Origin: JAKAAZ01 sp963817855
GTDB lineage: Bacteria > Acidobacteriota > Terriglobia > Terriglobales > Acidobacteriaceae
DNA: 64,000 nt
NCBI GenBank assembly: GCA_963817855.1
Contig: CAWFQA010000002.1
Coordinates: 744,001 to 808,000, forward strand
Reading direction: 5' to 3'
Of the stretch, positions 29,727-38,185 are shown piece by piece. The position numbers and the translations under genes were made by a program. How positions within the stretch are numbered: position 1 is the first letter of the stretch; each line of letters opens with the position of its first letter. The notes under the pieces were generated by a model. The model saw nothing but the letters and a program-made list of their open reading frames with translations. It searched no databases and was not told the DNA's origin.

Positions 29727-31664
29727 ATGTGCAAACAGGCCCGTTTTCTGTCGATCACAACAACAATTTTGGTAGCTGGATCGCTATTCTCGACATCGCC
29801 TCTGTCGGCCCAGCAGACCGCCAAAAACCCTCGCGCGTGGATGCACGATGTTCGCATCGGCGCATACGGACTGAACCGATCCAGTGCCGCTCAAATTGTC
29901 AGCAAGGCAACAGACAGCGGAGTCTACGGCATTGAAGTCGACAACGATATCCCTGGCCGATATGAAAGCTTCGTCAATCCCACTGCCAAGTTGGAGGCCA
30001 TTCAGCAGGTCGCAAAGCTCGCTCACCAACATGGCAACCACGCCTTCGTCTACATCGCCGGATTTGAATGCATTACAGCCAACGCGGCGAACTCCCCCCA
30101 CACCATGGCCAAAGATCATCCAACTTGGCTGCAGCGCAAGCGGTCCGGTGAGCCGGCGATGTTCACCGCCAATGCAGCCTTCTGGATAAAAAAGGGCGAT
30201 GAAGATGTGTGGGTCACGCCCTATGCGCCGGAATGGCGCAAGATTTATATGCAGCGTGTCCGCCAGATTGCGGCCACCGGAATCGACGGTATTTATGTTG
30301 ACATTCCATACTGGATGACTCATTTCACCGGATGGGAAAAAAGTTGGGCCAGCTTCGACGACTACACCGTGAAGGCATTTCACGATCAGACCGGCTTGAA
30401 TGCGAAAACCGACATCAAGCTGGGTGATTTCAATGATCCAGGCTTTCGCAAGTGGGTTGATTTTCGCATTCAGACCATCACCGATTTCATGGCGGAGGTT
30501 CGCAAGAATGCGATCTCTGTGAACCCCAACATCGCAGTCATTCCCGAAATCTATCCCGGCATCGAGGAGGCGGCCGTGCGGGTCGGCGCCGACGTATATC
30601 AGCTCTATCCCGTCGTCGACGCAGTCGCGCACGAGTATGAATTCGGCGAAGGAGAAGACCACACCGCCGCCAGCCGCAGCCAATTCGATTGGTTTCTGTA
30701 CCAGGTCGGCATGCAGTCATTCCGCGCCTTTGCCGGAGACAAGCCGACCTGGATACTGAACTATTCCTGGGACGGCAATCCGCGAGTGACTCCAAGTGAT
30801 GCGATGAAGAACCTTGCCATGTCGGAATTAATGGCAGGCGCGAACTTCTGGGATGCTCCCGGCCACAGCATGGCGGGCTCAAACGACATGGCCACGCGAA
30901 TCCAGATCTTCCACTGGATCGCGGCCAATCAGTCAACCTTCAGCTCGCCCAGAACACCGGTCGGCAAGGTGGGCGTGTATTTCTCTGACTCCACGCGTAA
31001 CTATTATCCGGATAAATATGTTCATTCCTACCAGGGCGTCTTACTGCTGTTGCTGCGCAGCCATATTCAATTTCAAATCGTCACACCTCGAACACTCGCT
31101 TCATTTCACGGCGCGACCCTGATATTGCCCGACGTTCGGATTCTCAGTCAGCGGGAGATCGACGAGTTACATCACTTGGCTGGAACCTGCAAGATCATTT
31201 CGACTGGAAATACAGATCCTCGCCTTGCTAGCTTTAAGAAGCTGGTTCAGGTTCAAGGCGATCCAGGCAGTAGTTATCTCGCCTCGTCCCAGAAAGATTT
31301 CGACGGCACTTCTCCAGATACCCAATCGCAATTTTTGATCTCTCTCGTAAAGAACTCCGATTTTTCCATCCACGCATCACCGGACATGGTCGCGTACATT
31401 GCGACCGTGCAAAACCAGACCCATTGGTTCTTTGCGAATTTCAAGGGATTAAAAAAGGGCGCTGCTACTGTGCCCATACCAGAAAAGAACGTAGTTCTTG
31501 AGGCTCCCGTGCGCGGTGGAACCACGCTGCATTTCTTGCCGTTTCTTGGCACACAGATCACTTTTAAGGGCACGGTTTCCGGCAATCGAGTGAAGTTCAC
31601 GATTCCGCAAATCGATCGCGGCGCGGTTGCGTGGACTGACCACGACGCGACGACTACACAATGA
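29727..31664 (+). CDS. secreted TIM-barrel glycoside-hydrolase-like protein
   Basis: A 645-residue protein with a Sec signal (ITTTILVAGSLFSTSPLSA, cleaved before QQ). The next 380 residues look like a glycoside hydrolase TIM barrel: strands such as VYGIEVDNDIPG, HAFVYIAGFECI, TGIDGIYVDIPYWM (an Asp after GIYV is a usual active-site position), IAVIPEIYPG and TWILNYSWDGNPR. A glutamine-amidotransferase-like region follows (HIQFQIVTPRTLASFHGATLILPDVRILS in two parts), as in several hypothetical GH families. I cannot name the family number. It starts right after the receptor's hairpin and is on the same strand, so it probably processes the same glycan. Confidence 0.7.
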   Translation: MCKQARFLSITTTILVAGSLFSTSPLSAQQTAKNPRAWMHDVRIGAYGLNRSSAAQIVSKATDSGVYGIEVDNDIPGRYESFVNPTAKLEAIQQVAKLAHQHGNHAFVYIAGFECITANAANSPHTMAKDHPTWLQRKRSGEPAMFTANAAFWIKKGDEDVWVTPYAPEWRKIYMQRVRQIAATGIDGIYVDIPYWMTHFTGWEKSWASFDDYTVKAFHDQTGLNAKTDIKLGDFNDPGFRKWVDFRIQTITDFMAEVRKNAISVNPNIAVIPEIYPGIEEAAVRVGADVYQLYPVVDAVAHEYEFGEGEDHTAASRSQFDWFLYQVGMQSFRAFAGDKPTWILNYSWDGNPRVTPSDAMKNLAMSELMAGANFWDAPGHSMAGSNDMATRIQIFHWIAANQSTFSSPRTPVGKVGVYFSDSTRNYYPDKYVHSYQGVLLLLLRSHIQFQIVTPRTLASFHGATLILPDVRILSQREIDELHHLAGTCKIISTGNTDPRLASFKKLVQVQGDPGSSYLASSQKDFDGTSPDTQSQFLISLVKNSDFSIHASPDMVAYIATVQNQTHWFFANFKGLKKGAATVPIPEKNVVLEAPVRGGTTLHFLPFLGTQITFKGTVSGNRVKFTIPQIDRGAVAWTDHDATTTQ

Positions 31665-32169
31665 CATCACGTGACATGTGAGCGTGAAGCAATAGCTGTT
31701 GGTGGTGGGCCACATCACGGAGAATTGGAACTCGATTGTTGAGTCAATTAAGTCCTCTGGACCAATTATCAAGCGATTATGGGAAGCCACGGGCATCAGG
31801 GAGACGGCGAATCCGTTGAGATAGCCGATTCGCTCACGTGTTCCTCTGCACACTGTGCAGTCTGATATGGCTGTAGATGCATCGGGTCCGTAAGGAAAAC
31901 GCCGGGCTATAGAGAGCCTCAAGCCCGACACTCCATTATTTCCTTTCACGGAAGACACAAGCCACGAGGAGTCCGGCAATAGCTGCTGATTTCTGAGGAG
32001 TGGAGGCGCGACGAGAAGATCCGAAAGAGGGGACCCCTTCTGTAGGGATTGGGGGGTGGATTGGGGGGTGGATTGGGGGGTGGATTGGGGGGTGGATTGG
32101 GGGGTGGATTGGGGGGTGTGGTCTGCCCGATGTTTTGTACCAGTGAGATTGTTAGTGTAGCGCAACGTT
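31665..32169. other. gene-free stretch with repeat
   Basis: No convincing gene. The only structure is the G-rich tandem repeat near its right end. Its junction with the insertion sequence is at 32169/32170. Confidence 0.5.
32047..32118 (+). repeat. six perfect copies of a 12-base G-rich repeat
   Basis: The unit GATTGGGGGGTG is repeated six times without change (72 bases). Each copy has a run of six G, so the plus strand could fold into a G-quadruplex. A reverse-strand frame through it would read a Ser-Thr-Pro-Gln repeat, but no gene is supported there. Confidence 0.9.
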
Positions 32170-32218
32170 GATCGGACCAGCTTTTTTGTACCAAACCCAG
32201 AGTTAGTCTTCGGCTGGT

Positions 32219-33040
32219 TTAGGTTGCAGTCAGTTCGCGGCTAGCCGCGAACTGCCTGGCGAATTCGCTTGGCGTCCTCTCGCCGAGAGATCGGTGAGGA
32301 CGACTCTCATTGTATTCTTCCCTCCAGGCATGAATGATCTGTTTTGCATCGACCAGCGTTTGGAACCAGTTCGTATTCAGGCATTCATCCCGAAAAGTCC
32401 CGTTGAACGATTCGATGAATGCATTGTCGGTCGGCTTGCCGGGCCGCGAGAAGTCGATCTTCACTCCGTTCTGATACGCCCATAAATCCATCGCCTGACT
32501 GGTAAATTCGCTGCCATTGTCACAAAACAAAAACTTCGGCACGCGGCCTTCGTACTTCAGCCGGTTCAAAGTGCGCACGACATCTTCTCCTTTCAAGCTC
32601 TGTCCCACTTCGATGGCCACACTCTCCCGCGTATACACATCGACGATCGTCAACGCACGGAAGCGCCTGCCATCCTGCAGTTGATCGGCCACGAAGTCCA
32701 GGCTCCAGGCCTGGTTCGGCGCTGTAGTTACGAACTTCTCTTCGCGATGCCGCACGGCCTTTCTCCTGCGCTGTGGCCGCTTCTTCAGCGCCAGACCCTC
32801 TTCCTTGTACAACCGGTACACCAGATATTTGCCTGCGTTCCAGCCCTCGCGGTTTAGCAGCACGCGGATCTTGCGGTAGCCGTAGCGCACCCTGCTCTGT
32901 GCGATCTCTCGTATCCGCATCCGTAATTCCGTCCAGGGTTCCGGATGGCTTTTATAGCGATATGTGCCTCGCACCATCAAAAGAACCCGGCATGCCTGCC
33001 GCTCGCTCGCCCGATATTGTTCGCGCAGATGATCGACCAT
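32219..33040 (-). CDS. IS3-family transposase OrfB (DDE catalytic part)
   Basis: The 273 residues from an internal ATG carry an HTH_21 region (ASERQACRVLLMVRGTYRY) and the integrase core with the DDE triad: Asp in WSLDFVADQL, Asp in FLFCDNGSEFTS, Glu in DNAFIESFNGTFRDECLN. The reading frame continues upstream of the ATG to the orfA end, showing that the active enzyme is made as an OrfAB fusion by -1 frameshifting. Sequence type matches the IS407 branch. Intact. Confidence 0.9.
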   Translation of the reverse strand: MVDHLREQYRASERQACRVLLMVRGTYRYKSHPEPWTELRMRIREIAQSRVRYGYRKIRVLLNREGWNAGKYLVYRLYKEEGLALKKRPQRRRKAVRHREEKFVTTAPNQAWSLDFVADQLQDGRRFRALTIVDVYTRESVAIEVGQSLKGEDVVRTLNRLKYEGRVPKFLFCDNGSEFTSQAMDLWAYQNGVKIDFSRPGKPTDNAFIESFNGTFRDECLNTNWFQTLVDAKQIIHAWREEYNESRPHRSLGERTPSEFARQFAASRELTAT

Positions 33041-33060
33041 CGGACGGCGCCCCGAGGGCT

Positions 33061-33324
33061 TCAGAACTTTTTTCGCAGCACATCCTGCAACATCGTTTTA
33101 TCCAGGCTCAGCTCGGCCACCAACTGCTTTAATCGGGTATTTTCTTCCTGGAGCTGTTTCATCTGCCGCACCTGATCGACCTCAAGCCCTACATACTGCT
33201 TCTTCCAGCGATAAAACGTCTGCTCGCTGATCCCCACCTTGCGGATCAACTCTGCCACCGGCACTCCCACCTCGGCCTGCTTCAATACCCCAACGATCTG
33301 CTCCACGGAAAACTTCTTCTTCAT
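33061..33324 (-). CDS. IS3-family OrfA (DNA-binding part)
   Basis: An 87-residue protein from the ATG at 33324, preceded by AGAGGAG nine bases upstream; a longer frame to 33378 lacks a ribosome site. The HTH_8-type motif VAELIRKVGISEQTFYRWKK binds the terminal repeats, followed by a leucine-zipper-like helix (LQEENTRLKQLVAELSLDK) for dimer formation. It is the N-terminal half of the fused transposase. Confidence 0.85.
   Translation of the reverse strand: MKKKFSVEQIVGVLKQAEVGVPVAELIRKVGISEQTFYRWKKQYVGLEVDQVRQMKQLQEENTRLKQLVAELSLDKTMLQDVLRKKF
33067..33073 (-). promoter_or_regulatory. slippery heptamer for -1 programmed frameshift
   Basis: On the minus strand A-AAA-AAG lies a few codons before the orfA stop (reading CGA AAA AAG TTC TGA). 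Slipping back one base gives AAA GTT CTG AAG, which continues directly into orfB. This is the classical IS3-family signal. Confidence 0.75.
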
Positions 33325-33485
33325 GGCAAAATCTCCTCTTTCGATTTTGCCGAATGACTCACTTTCAGAGTGGCTCAAAAATACCGGGGCCGATCACGTT
33401 GTCTGGACTTCCGAAGGTTTTGGAACACCCGTAACACACTCACTCTTCAGTCTCTTACCCGCAGCGGAAAGCGAAGAATCAGTTC

Positions 33486-33561
33486 TGGTGGGCCCGGAGG
33501 GATTTGAACCCCCAACCAAAGGATTATGAGTCCTCTGCTCTAACCGTTGAGCTACAGGCCC
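33486..33561 (-). tRNA. tRNA with CAT anticodon (elongator Met or Ile2)
   Basis: A 76-base cloverleaf on the minus strand: acceptor GGGCCTG/CGGGCCC, D-arm with GCTC/GAGC, anticodon stem GAGGA/TCCTT around CTCATAA (anticodon CAT), T-arm GGGGG-TTCAAAT-CCCTC, discriminator A, and an encoded CCA. The GACTCATAATC anticodon arm is shared by lysidine-modified Ile2 and elongator Met tRNAs, so identity stays open; it is not the initiator. The integrase stop codon lies one base from its 5' end. Confidence 0.9.
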
Positions 33562-33562
33562 T

Positions 33563-34699
33563 TCAATGACTTACGGCTGCTCGCCCGCCCACTGTAGCGG
33601 ATACTGTAGCGGGTGGCCGTCGTTTCGGCTTGATAATGGTGACCTTGCCGGAGAGTTGAAGCCGCTCGAAGGCACGCTCCACCGCCTCTGGCGTGGGGTG
33701 GATATACCGCTGCGACACCACAATGCTGCTATGCCCTGCGATTCGCATGATCGTGAAAGCATCCACTCCTGATTCACCAAGCCTTGAAAGCATTGTATGG
33801 CGTAGAGAGTGCAGCACAAAATCCGCCGGGAATATGGGGCAGCGTTCCCCGTCCACCTCTGGAGCACACACGTCTCTGTGTAGGTGGTTGATCGACGTGC
33901 CCACGTATGGTTTCTTATCGCGATTGGCGAAGACAAATAGGCTCGTCGCAGATTTTTTGCGTTTCTTAAGCAATGCAGTTGCCCGGTCAGTCAGCGGAAT
34001 GATACGGCGGGCGTTCTTGCTCTTGCCTTCTCTGACCCTCAGAAAGCCAAAGCGAGCGGCGTTGACCGGCTCAAGCGTAATATCCGTCCATTCCAAATGC
34101 AGCGCCTCGCCAATGCGCAGTCCGGTCTCCAGCATCAGAACTGCGATATCGTGCAGAGGCTGTGGACATGCTGCAAGATAGATTTTTTCCTTGCTGCGGG
34201 AGAGCACAAAGTCCCGCACCCGCTCGCCCGTGAGTAGCCGGATACGTGGCACCCGTTGAATCTCTTTCCATTCCTGGGCAAGCCGAAGCATTCGGCGAAG
34301 CGTAGCAAGCTCTCGATTGACGGTTGCAGGACCCACGGAGGCGCGCCTGGCCACTACATACCCCTCGATAACCCCTTCGTCGATCTGGTCGATCCTGGCG
34401 CTTGCAATGGGCGCATATTCTTTTAGGCGGGAGAGCTTTGAATCATAGAACGCAATCGTCTGCGGTTTATTTTCGTGGCGGGCTTCCACATGTGCAATAA
34501 ACCGATCTGCAAGATCGCGGAACACTGGCGCAACTTTCCTCTCTGTTATGCCAACTTCGCCCTTTGCCAATGCAGTGCGGTAGGCTGCTTCGATTTGACG
34601 CGCGGTCCGCGGATTTCCTTGCTTGGTGCTCTTCTGGATGTGCTCACCAGCAAATAGAAAGTGATACCAGTACACGTTACCGCGTTTGAAGATGGACAT
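33563..34699 (-). CDS. tyrosine recombinase / integrase
   Basis: A 378-residue site-specific recombinase. The N-terminal arm and SAM-like core-binding domain lie at about 60-150, the catalytic domain at 165-345 with Arg195 (ETGLRIGEAL), Lys near 226-228, His297-x-x-Arg300 (LHSLRHTML), His323 (AGHSS) and the nucleophile Tyr332 (SQRYIH). All catalytic residues are present. Its first codons overlap the end of the zinc-finger gene upstream by 23 bases, so both come from one transcript that then runs into the tRNA. It should catalyse integration and excision at the tRNA. Confidence 0.92.
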   Translation of the reverse strand: MSIFKRGNVYWYHFLFAGEHIQKSTKQGNPRTARQIEAAYRTALAKGEVGITERKVAPVFRDLADRFIAHVEARHENKPQTIAFYDSKLSRLKEYAPIASARIDQIDEGVIEGYVVARRASVGPATVNRELATLRRMLRLAQEWKEIQRVPRIRLLTGERVRDFVLSRSKEKIYLAACPQPLHDIAVLMLETGLRIGEALHLEWTDITLEPVNAARFGFLRVREGKSKNARRIIPLTDRATALLKKRKKSATSLFVFANRDKKPYVGTSINHLHRDVCAPEVDGERCPIFPADFVLHSLRHTMLSRLGESGVDAFTIMRIAGHSSIVVSQRYIHPTPEAVERAFERLQLSGKVTIIKPKRRPPATVSATVGGRAAVSH

Positions 34700-35453
34700 A
34701 GCTAGATCCTTTCTTTGCGCTCTTTGGCTTGTTCGATTTTGGAGAATTCACGGATTGCTTTTCAAGGTGCTTCGAGCGGGACTGAATCCTTTTTTGCTCG
34801 CGTTCCCGTTTTCGCTTTCTGAGGTTTCTTATGTACGAGGCTCTCTCCGCCCGTCCCTCGTCTGTCTGGGCATGGGACGCGACGCGACAAGCGGCACGAC
34901 AAAACCTTGCCCCGTCTCGACCCGCATAGAACCAATCACCGCATCGTTCACAATGGGTAAAATGTGCGAAAGCCCCTATGCCTTGCGGAGAGGTTGGCAG
35001 CTCTGAGATGAGCCACTGGACCGTCTCGTTCTCCCATGCGGATTCTTCATCAAACTGATGCCATCGGGTGAACTGACTCAGCGTTCCATCCGGATTTACC
35101 ACAACATCAGGCCGCCAATGATAGCGCCTCAGCAGCACGCGTATCTCATCCGCTATTTCCTGAAGCTGGTCGGCCAGCTCTGACACCTCGGGATGATTGA
35201 GTTTGTAATGGCAAAGAGGTGAACCGCCGAAGATCTGAACACCTGCCGATGCCATGAGATTTTGTTCGCGGCAGATGAATTCGATTTTGGCACTTCTCTC
35301 GGTGAATGCCTTGAGCCGCTCAATTAGGGTTCGGACCCTTGCGGCCCCAGGGGTAGGCGCTGCAGCGTTGAACCTGTGAGCACTTTTGTCCCCATAGAAC
35401 TCTTTGTCAAATCGTCGTTTCGTCCTTTGGCTCATCGTGCCTAACGCTGACAT
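34677..35453 (-). CDS. unknown protein with a C-terminal zinc finger and basic tail
   Basis: A 258-residue protein that I cannot assign. Residues 1-150 contain an alpha-helical region (LADQLQEIADEIRVLLRRYHW). A four-cysteine finger follows (HCERCGDWFYAGRDGARFC, then CR at 19-24 bases further, pattern C-x2-C-xn-C-x3-C), similar in style to CGNR-type or ABATE-domain zinc ribbons. The last 60 residues are very rich in Lys, Arg and Ser, suggesting nucleic-acid binding. It is transcribed with and overlaps the integrase, so a regulatory or recombination-helper role is reasonable inference. Confidence 0.65.
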   Translation of the reverse strand: MSALGTMSQRTKRRFDKEFYGDKSAHRFNAAAPTPGAARVRTLIERLKAFTERSAKIEFICREQNLMASAGVQIFGGSPLCHYKLNHPEVSELADQLQEIADEIRVLLRRYHWRPDVVVNPDGTLSQFTRWHQFDEESAWENETVQWLISELPTSPQGIGAFAHFTHCERCGDWFYAGRDGARFCRAACRVASHAQTDEGRAERASYIRNLRKRKREREQKRIQSRSKHLEKQSVNSPKSNKPKSAKKGSSYVHLQTR

Positions 35454-35585
35454 TCACTATCCCCGTCAGTGACAATACCACGGTTCCGTGAAAATAAGTA
35501 CATATTATTGCATTTCTTAGCTTGGATACACTGCTACTCTTTTGGCGAGAGATGGATCACACATGTTCCTTTGAGAGGTGCAAGC
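35454..35585. promoter_or_regulatory. divergent control region with palindromes
   Basis: The space between the leftward (zinc-finger, integrase) and rightward (HTH, replication) operons. It holds CACGG-TT-CCGTG (35479-35490) and a wider inverted repeat TCACT/AGTGA (35454-35458 and 35468-35472). These are candidate operators for the HTH protein. Confidence 0.4.
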
Positions 35586-35819
35586 ATGGGTCACGTCGTA
35601 CAGCAAATCGATCGACTTTATTCTGTTGGAGACGCAGCCGAATACCTTGGCGGCTTGAGCAAGTACACCATTCACGCGTGGCTGAGTTCCGGTAAGTTGC
35701 GCCGGACCAAAGTCGGCAGCCGCACGATGATTCGCGAGTCGGAGTTGCAGCGGGTGATAGAAGACGGCGGCAAATCTGCCACCACGCGCGGAAGTCGTGA
35801 GTCAGCGGGGCACCCATGA
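35586..35819 (+). CDS. small HTH protein, excisionase/AlpA-like
   Basis: 77 residues from ATG 35586, with GAGAGG seven bases upstream. It is almost entirely one MerR-like helix-turn-helix (YSVGDAAEYLGGLSKYTIHA, then WLSSGKLRRTKVGSRTMI), the DNA-binding domain found in excisionases and AlpA-type regulators. Its position beside an integrase supports a directionality or control role. Its stop overlaps the start of the next gene (ATGA). Confidence 0.75.
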   Translation: MGHVVQQIDRLYSVGDAAEYLGGLSKYTIHAWLSSGKLRRTKVGSRTMIRESELQRVIEDGGKSATTRGSRESAGHP

Positions 35820-36349
35820 ACGCCGGATCGTTTGCGGAATTGCTGGATGCACGTCGCTGCGGGCCTGGCCGATGGATGGCACGCTGCCCGCCGCACCAGG
35901 ACCGCACACCGTCCTTGCAAATCGCCCAAGGCGACAAAGACGTCCTTTTGCATTGTTGGACAGGCTGCTCAATTGAAGAGGTCTGCACCGCTCTGGGGTT
36001 GAGGTTGCATGACTTGTTCGATGACCGCGATCTCAGCCCAGCGGAACGTCGGGGAGCCTCACAAGAGCGGCAGGAACGCGACGTAGAACATCTGGCCGCC
36101 CACCGTTCTGGATGCCAACGCAATCGCGATCTTTATCGGATGGAATGTTTGCGCGATGCCATGGGCGAGAAGTTGGCACGATTGCACGATGACGACAGGC
36201 TGACGGAACTATTCCATCTGACTTGTGACCGCTTGGAAGATGCGGAAGCGGCCATGCCAGGCCACGCGGACGGTCCAAACCGCCAGCAACCTTCGATGCA
36301 AGCGCCCGCATGGATTACTCGTGCTGGCGGAGCTTGGTCGGAATTTTGA
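35816..36349 (+). CDS. CHC2 zinc-finger primase-like protein
   Basis: 177 residues. The N-terminal third is a DnaG-type CHC2 zinc-binding domain: a Cys-x2-His pair in RCPPHQDRTPSL and a Cys-x3-Cys pair in HCWTGCSIEEV, followed by LGLRLHDLF. No TOPRIM catalytic domain follows; the rest is charged and helical (RQERDVEHLAAHR and so on), so by itself it cannot be a complete bacterial primase. It is coupled by ATGA overlap to the HTH gene and followed by a P-loop protein, an arrangement that suggests a primase-helicase module for replicating the element. Confidence 0.75.
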   Translation: MNAGSFAELLDARRCGPGRWMARCPPHQDRTPSLQIAQGDKDVLLHCWTGCSIEEVCTALGLRLHDLFDDRDLSPAERRGASQERQERDVEHLAAHRSGCQRNRDLYRMECLRDAMGEKLARLHDDDRLTELFHLTCDRLEDAEAAMPGHADGPNRQQPSMQAPAWITRAGGAWSEF

Positions 36350-36394
36350 CGAAGTAGAAAGCCCGTTGGACGCGGGCCTGGAAAGGATTGCTTG

Positions 36395-37639
36395 ATGTCT
36401 ACCGACAACGTCTCGCAATTTCTATCCCACCATGATGCGGCTAGGTCGACCTATGAGGAACTGACGGCCTACGCCGCTCGCTGCCTGAGCGATGTACCAG
36501 AATCACTTCAAAACAGCGCCGCTGTTCTGTGCGAGGTGGAATCATTCTTCAAAAGATTCATCATTCTTCCGGGCTCCTGCTACCTCCCATTGGCAACCTG
36601 GGCGCTGGCGACTCACGTCTTCGAGATGTTCCATGCGTTCGGGTATGTGGCCCTGCAATCACCGGTTCGCGGCTGCGGTAAGACCCGCGTACTCGAAGTG
36701 TTGGAATGTGTCTGTGTCCGTCCCTGGCGAGTGAACTCTGTAACTCCCGCCGTCATCTTCCGCAAGATCGGCGGAAGCAAGCCCACACTGATGCTCGATG
36801 AGATTGAAATTCTCCACGCAAAGCAGAAGTCGGAAAACACGCTTGCAGTCATAGCGATATTGAATGCCGGTTATCGCGCCGGGGCAGTCGTCGCGAGATG
36901 CGAAGGCAAGGATTTTAAGGTTGCCGAATTCCCGGTCTACTGCCCTAAAGTGTTCGCGTGTATCGGCGGGATGCCGGACACAATCAGCGACCGATGCATC
37001 ATCGTGCGAATGCAGAAGGCACTCCCCAGTCAGAAGGTCGAACGGTTCAGCCAGCATCGCATCGCGCCGGAAGTAGCGGAATTTCGCCAGCGGATAGAAC
37101 TGCTCATGGTCGGTGCTGGGAAGCGTATTCGTGGTGCCTACGAAGCGCTTCCATCACTCACATTCCTTCGCGACCGGCAAGAGGAAATTTGGGAGCCACT
37201 ATTTGCCACATTGAGCATTCTGGATAACTCGAGACTCGTGGAGCTTCGTCAATGTGCCATCGCCCTAACTGCGGGCAAGACCGCGGACGATGAAGACGGC
37301 CAAACCAACCTGAAGCTGCTGGCGGACATTCGCGCCGTGTGGCCGGCAGGAACAGCCAATCTATCGAGTGCAACACTGGTAGAGAGTCTTCGCGGATTGG
37401 ATGACTCGCCCTGGCAGGAATTTGAACTGAATGCCCGCCGTCTCGCGCATCGACTCCGTCCATTTGGGATTCAGACGCGGCAAGTTCGCACCGGAAGCGT
37501 CACCGTAAAAGGGTACGTTTCAACCGAGCTTCAGATCGCTTTTGACCGATATCTTGCGGCGGTTGTGGATGTATGCGAAACATGCGATACAACCTGCGTA
37601 AACATTGGGGGAAACGATGTTATTACAGACGAAACATAA
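36395..37639 (+). CDS. P-loop ATPase, DUF3631-like replication helicase
   Basis: 414 residues from ATG 36395, with GGAAAGGATT upstream. A Walker A-like loop is at 89-97 (SPVRGCGKT) and Walker B at about 131-136 (PTLMLDEIE), followed by the conserved block VFACIGGMPDTISDRCIIVRM that matches DUF3631-type proteins. Such proteins accompany CHC2/primase domains in plasmids and integrative elements and are thought to act as replicative helicases. The C-terminal 150 residues may bind DNA. Located directly downstream of the CHC2 gene. Confidence 0.75.
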   Translation: MSTDNVSQFLSHHDAARSTYEELTAYAARCLSDVPESLQNSAAVLCEVESFFKRFIILPGSCYLPLATWALATHVFEMFHAFGYVALQSPVRGCGKTRVLEVLECVCVRPWRVNSVTPAVIFRKIGGSKPTLMLDEIEILHAKQKSENTLAVIAILNAGYRAGAVVARCEGKDFKVAEFPVYCPKVFACIGGMPDTISDRCIIVRMQKALPSQKVERFSQHRIAPEVAEFRQRIELLMVGAGKRIRGAYEALPSLTFLRDRQEEIWEPLFATLSILDNSRLVELRQCAIALTAGKTADDEDGQTNLKLLADIRAVWPAGTANLSSATLVESLRGLDDSPWQEFELNARRLAHRLRPFGIQTRQVRTGSVTVKGYVSTELQIAFDRYLAAVVDVCETCDTTCVNIGGNDVITDET

Positions 37640-37735
37640 TGCGAATGTTTCGGATCGAAAAAGTGCCTCAAACCCGCACCAAAACTGCGTGGTTTCGCAT
37701 GTTTCTGATAAAGCGGAAGTACTAGGGGGTAGATT

Positions 37736-38185
37736 ATGATGGAAGCGCAAAAAGACGTGTTGAGTGCCGACACACTGGCTGCGATTCGATGGCTGGGAAT
37801 GCCGGAAGGTACACCGTTCCCTCTACCTGAATCGAAGGCCGCATTCTTACTGGAACCACGTTCGGCTGACCTGACGCAAGTAGAACTGCTGCCCGGTGAG
37901 ATTCGCCTGTGGGACAATGCGATGCACGCGTGGACTCAGGCCCGCTGTGCCTTCCGTGAGCGGAGCTGGGGCATCGTATCGAGTCTTTACGTTGACCACA
38001 TCGCATGGGCGCACCAGACGGGCCAGCCGTTCGCGGCAGAGCGCGAGACATTCGCAGCCATCCTTATGTCGATCGGATTCCAGATCGCAGATGGGATGTG
38101 CTACGGTCTGATTCTCGCGGAAGATTACGAAGCTGCCCGTCACATTCGGGAGCCGCCTAAAGCGTCACCAGCCCGGAATCACTGA
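37736..38185 (+). CDS. unknown protein of the integrative element
   Basis: 149 residues, starting at ATG 37736 (a second ATG follows at once) with AGGGGGT upstream. No known domain recognised. The chain is a soluble alpha/beta mix with many Trp and Ala, no signal or membrane helix. Same strand and tight spacing place it in the replication operon. The end of the gene overlaps an inverted repeat listed next. Confidence 0.55.
   Translation: MMEAQKDVLSADTLAAIRWLGMPEGTPFPLPESKAAFLLEPRSADLTQVELLPGEIRLWDNAMHAWTQARCAFRERSWGIVSSLYVDHIAWAHQTGQPFAAERETFAAILMSIGFQIADGMCYGLILAEDYEAARHIREPPKASPARNH

Larger units (their letters stand above)
32170..33395 (-). mobile_element. complete IS3-family insertion sequence (IS407-like)
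   Basis: A 1226-base element. Its ends are imperfect inverted repeats beginning GATCGGACCAG (left, plus strand) and GATCGGCCCCG (right, minus strand), both continuing into T-rich tracts. It is flanked on both sides by ACGTT (32165-32169 and 33396-33400), a 5-base target duplication. Inside are two overlapping frames, orfA and orfB, typical of the family. All parts are intact, so it may be recent and active. Confidence 0.85.

Noticed and set aside
32047..32118. Possible CRISPR array
   Set aside because: Units are 12 bases and contiguous without spacers, and no cas gene is near.
31449..32165. Reverse-strand frame with a Thr-Pro-Gln-Ser repeat
   Set aside because: It is produced by the G-rich tandem repeat and partly lies antisense to the TIM-barrel hydrolase; no ribosome site or known domain.
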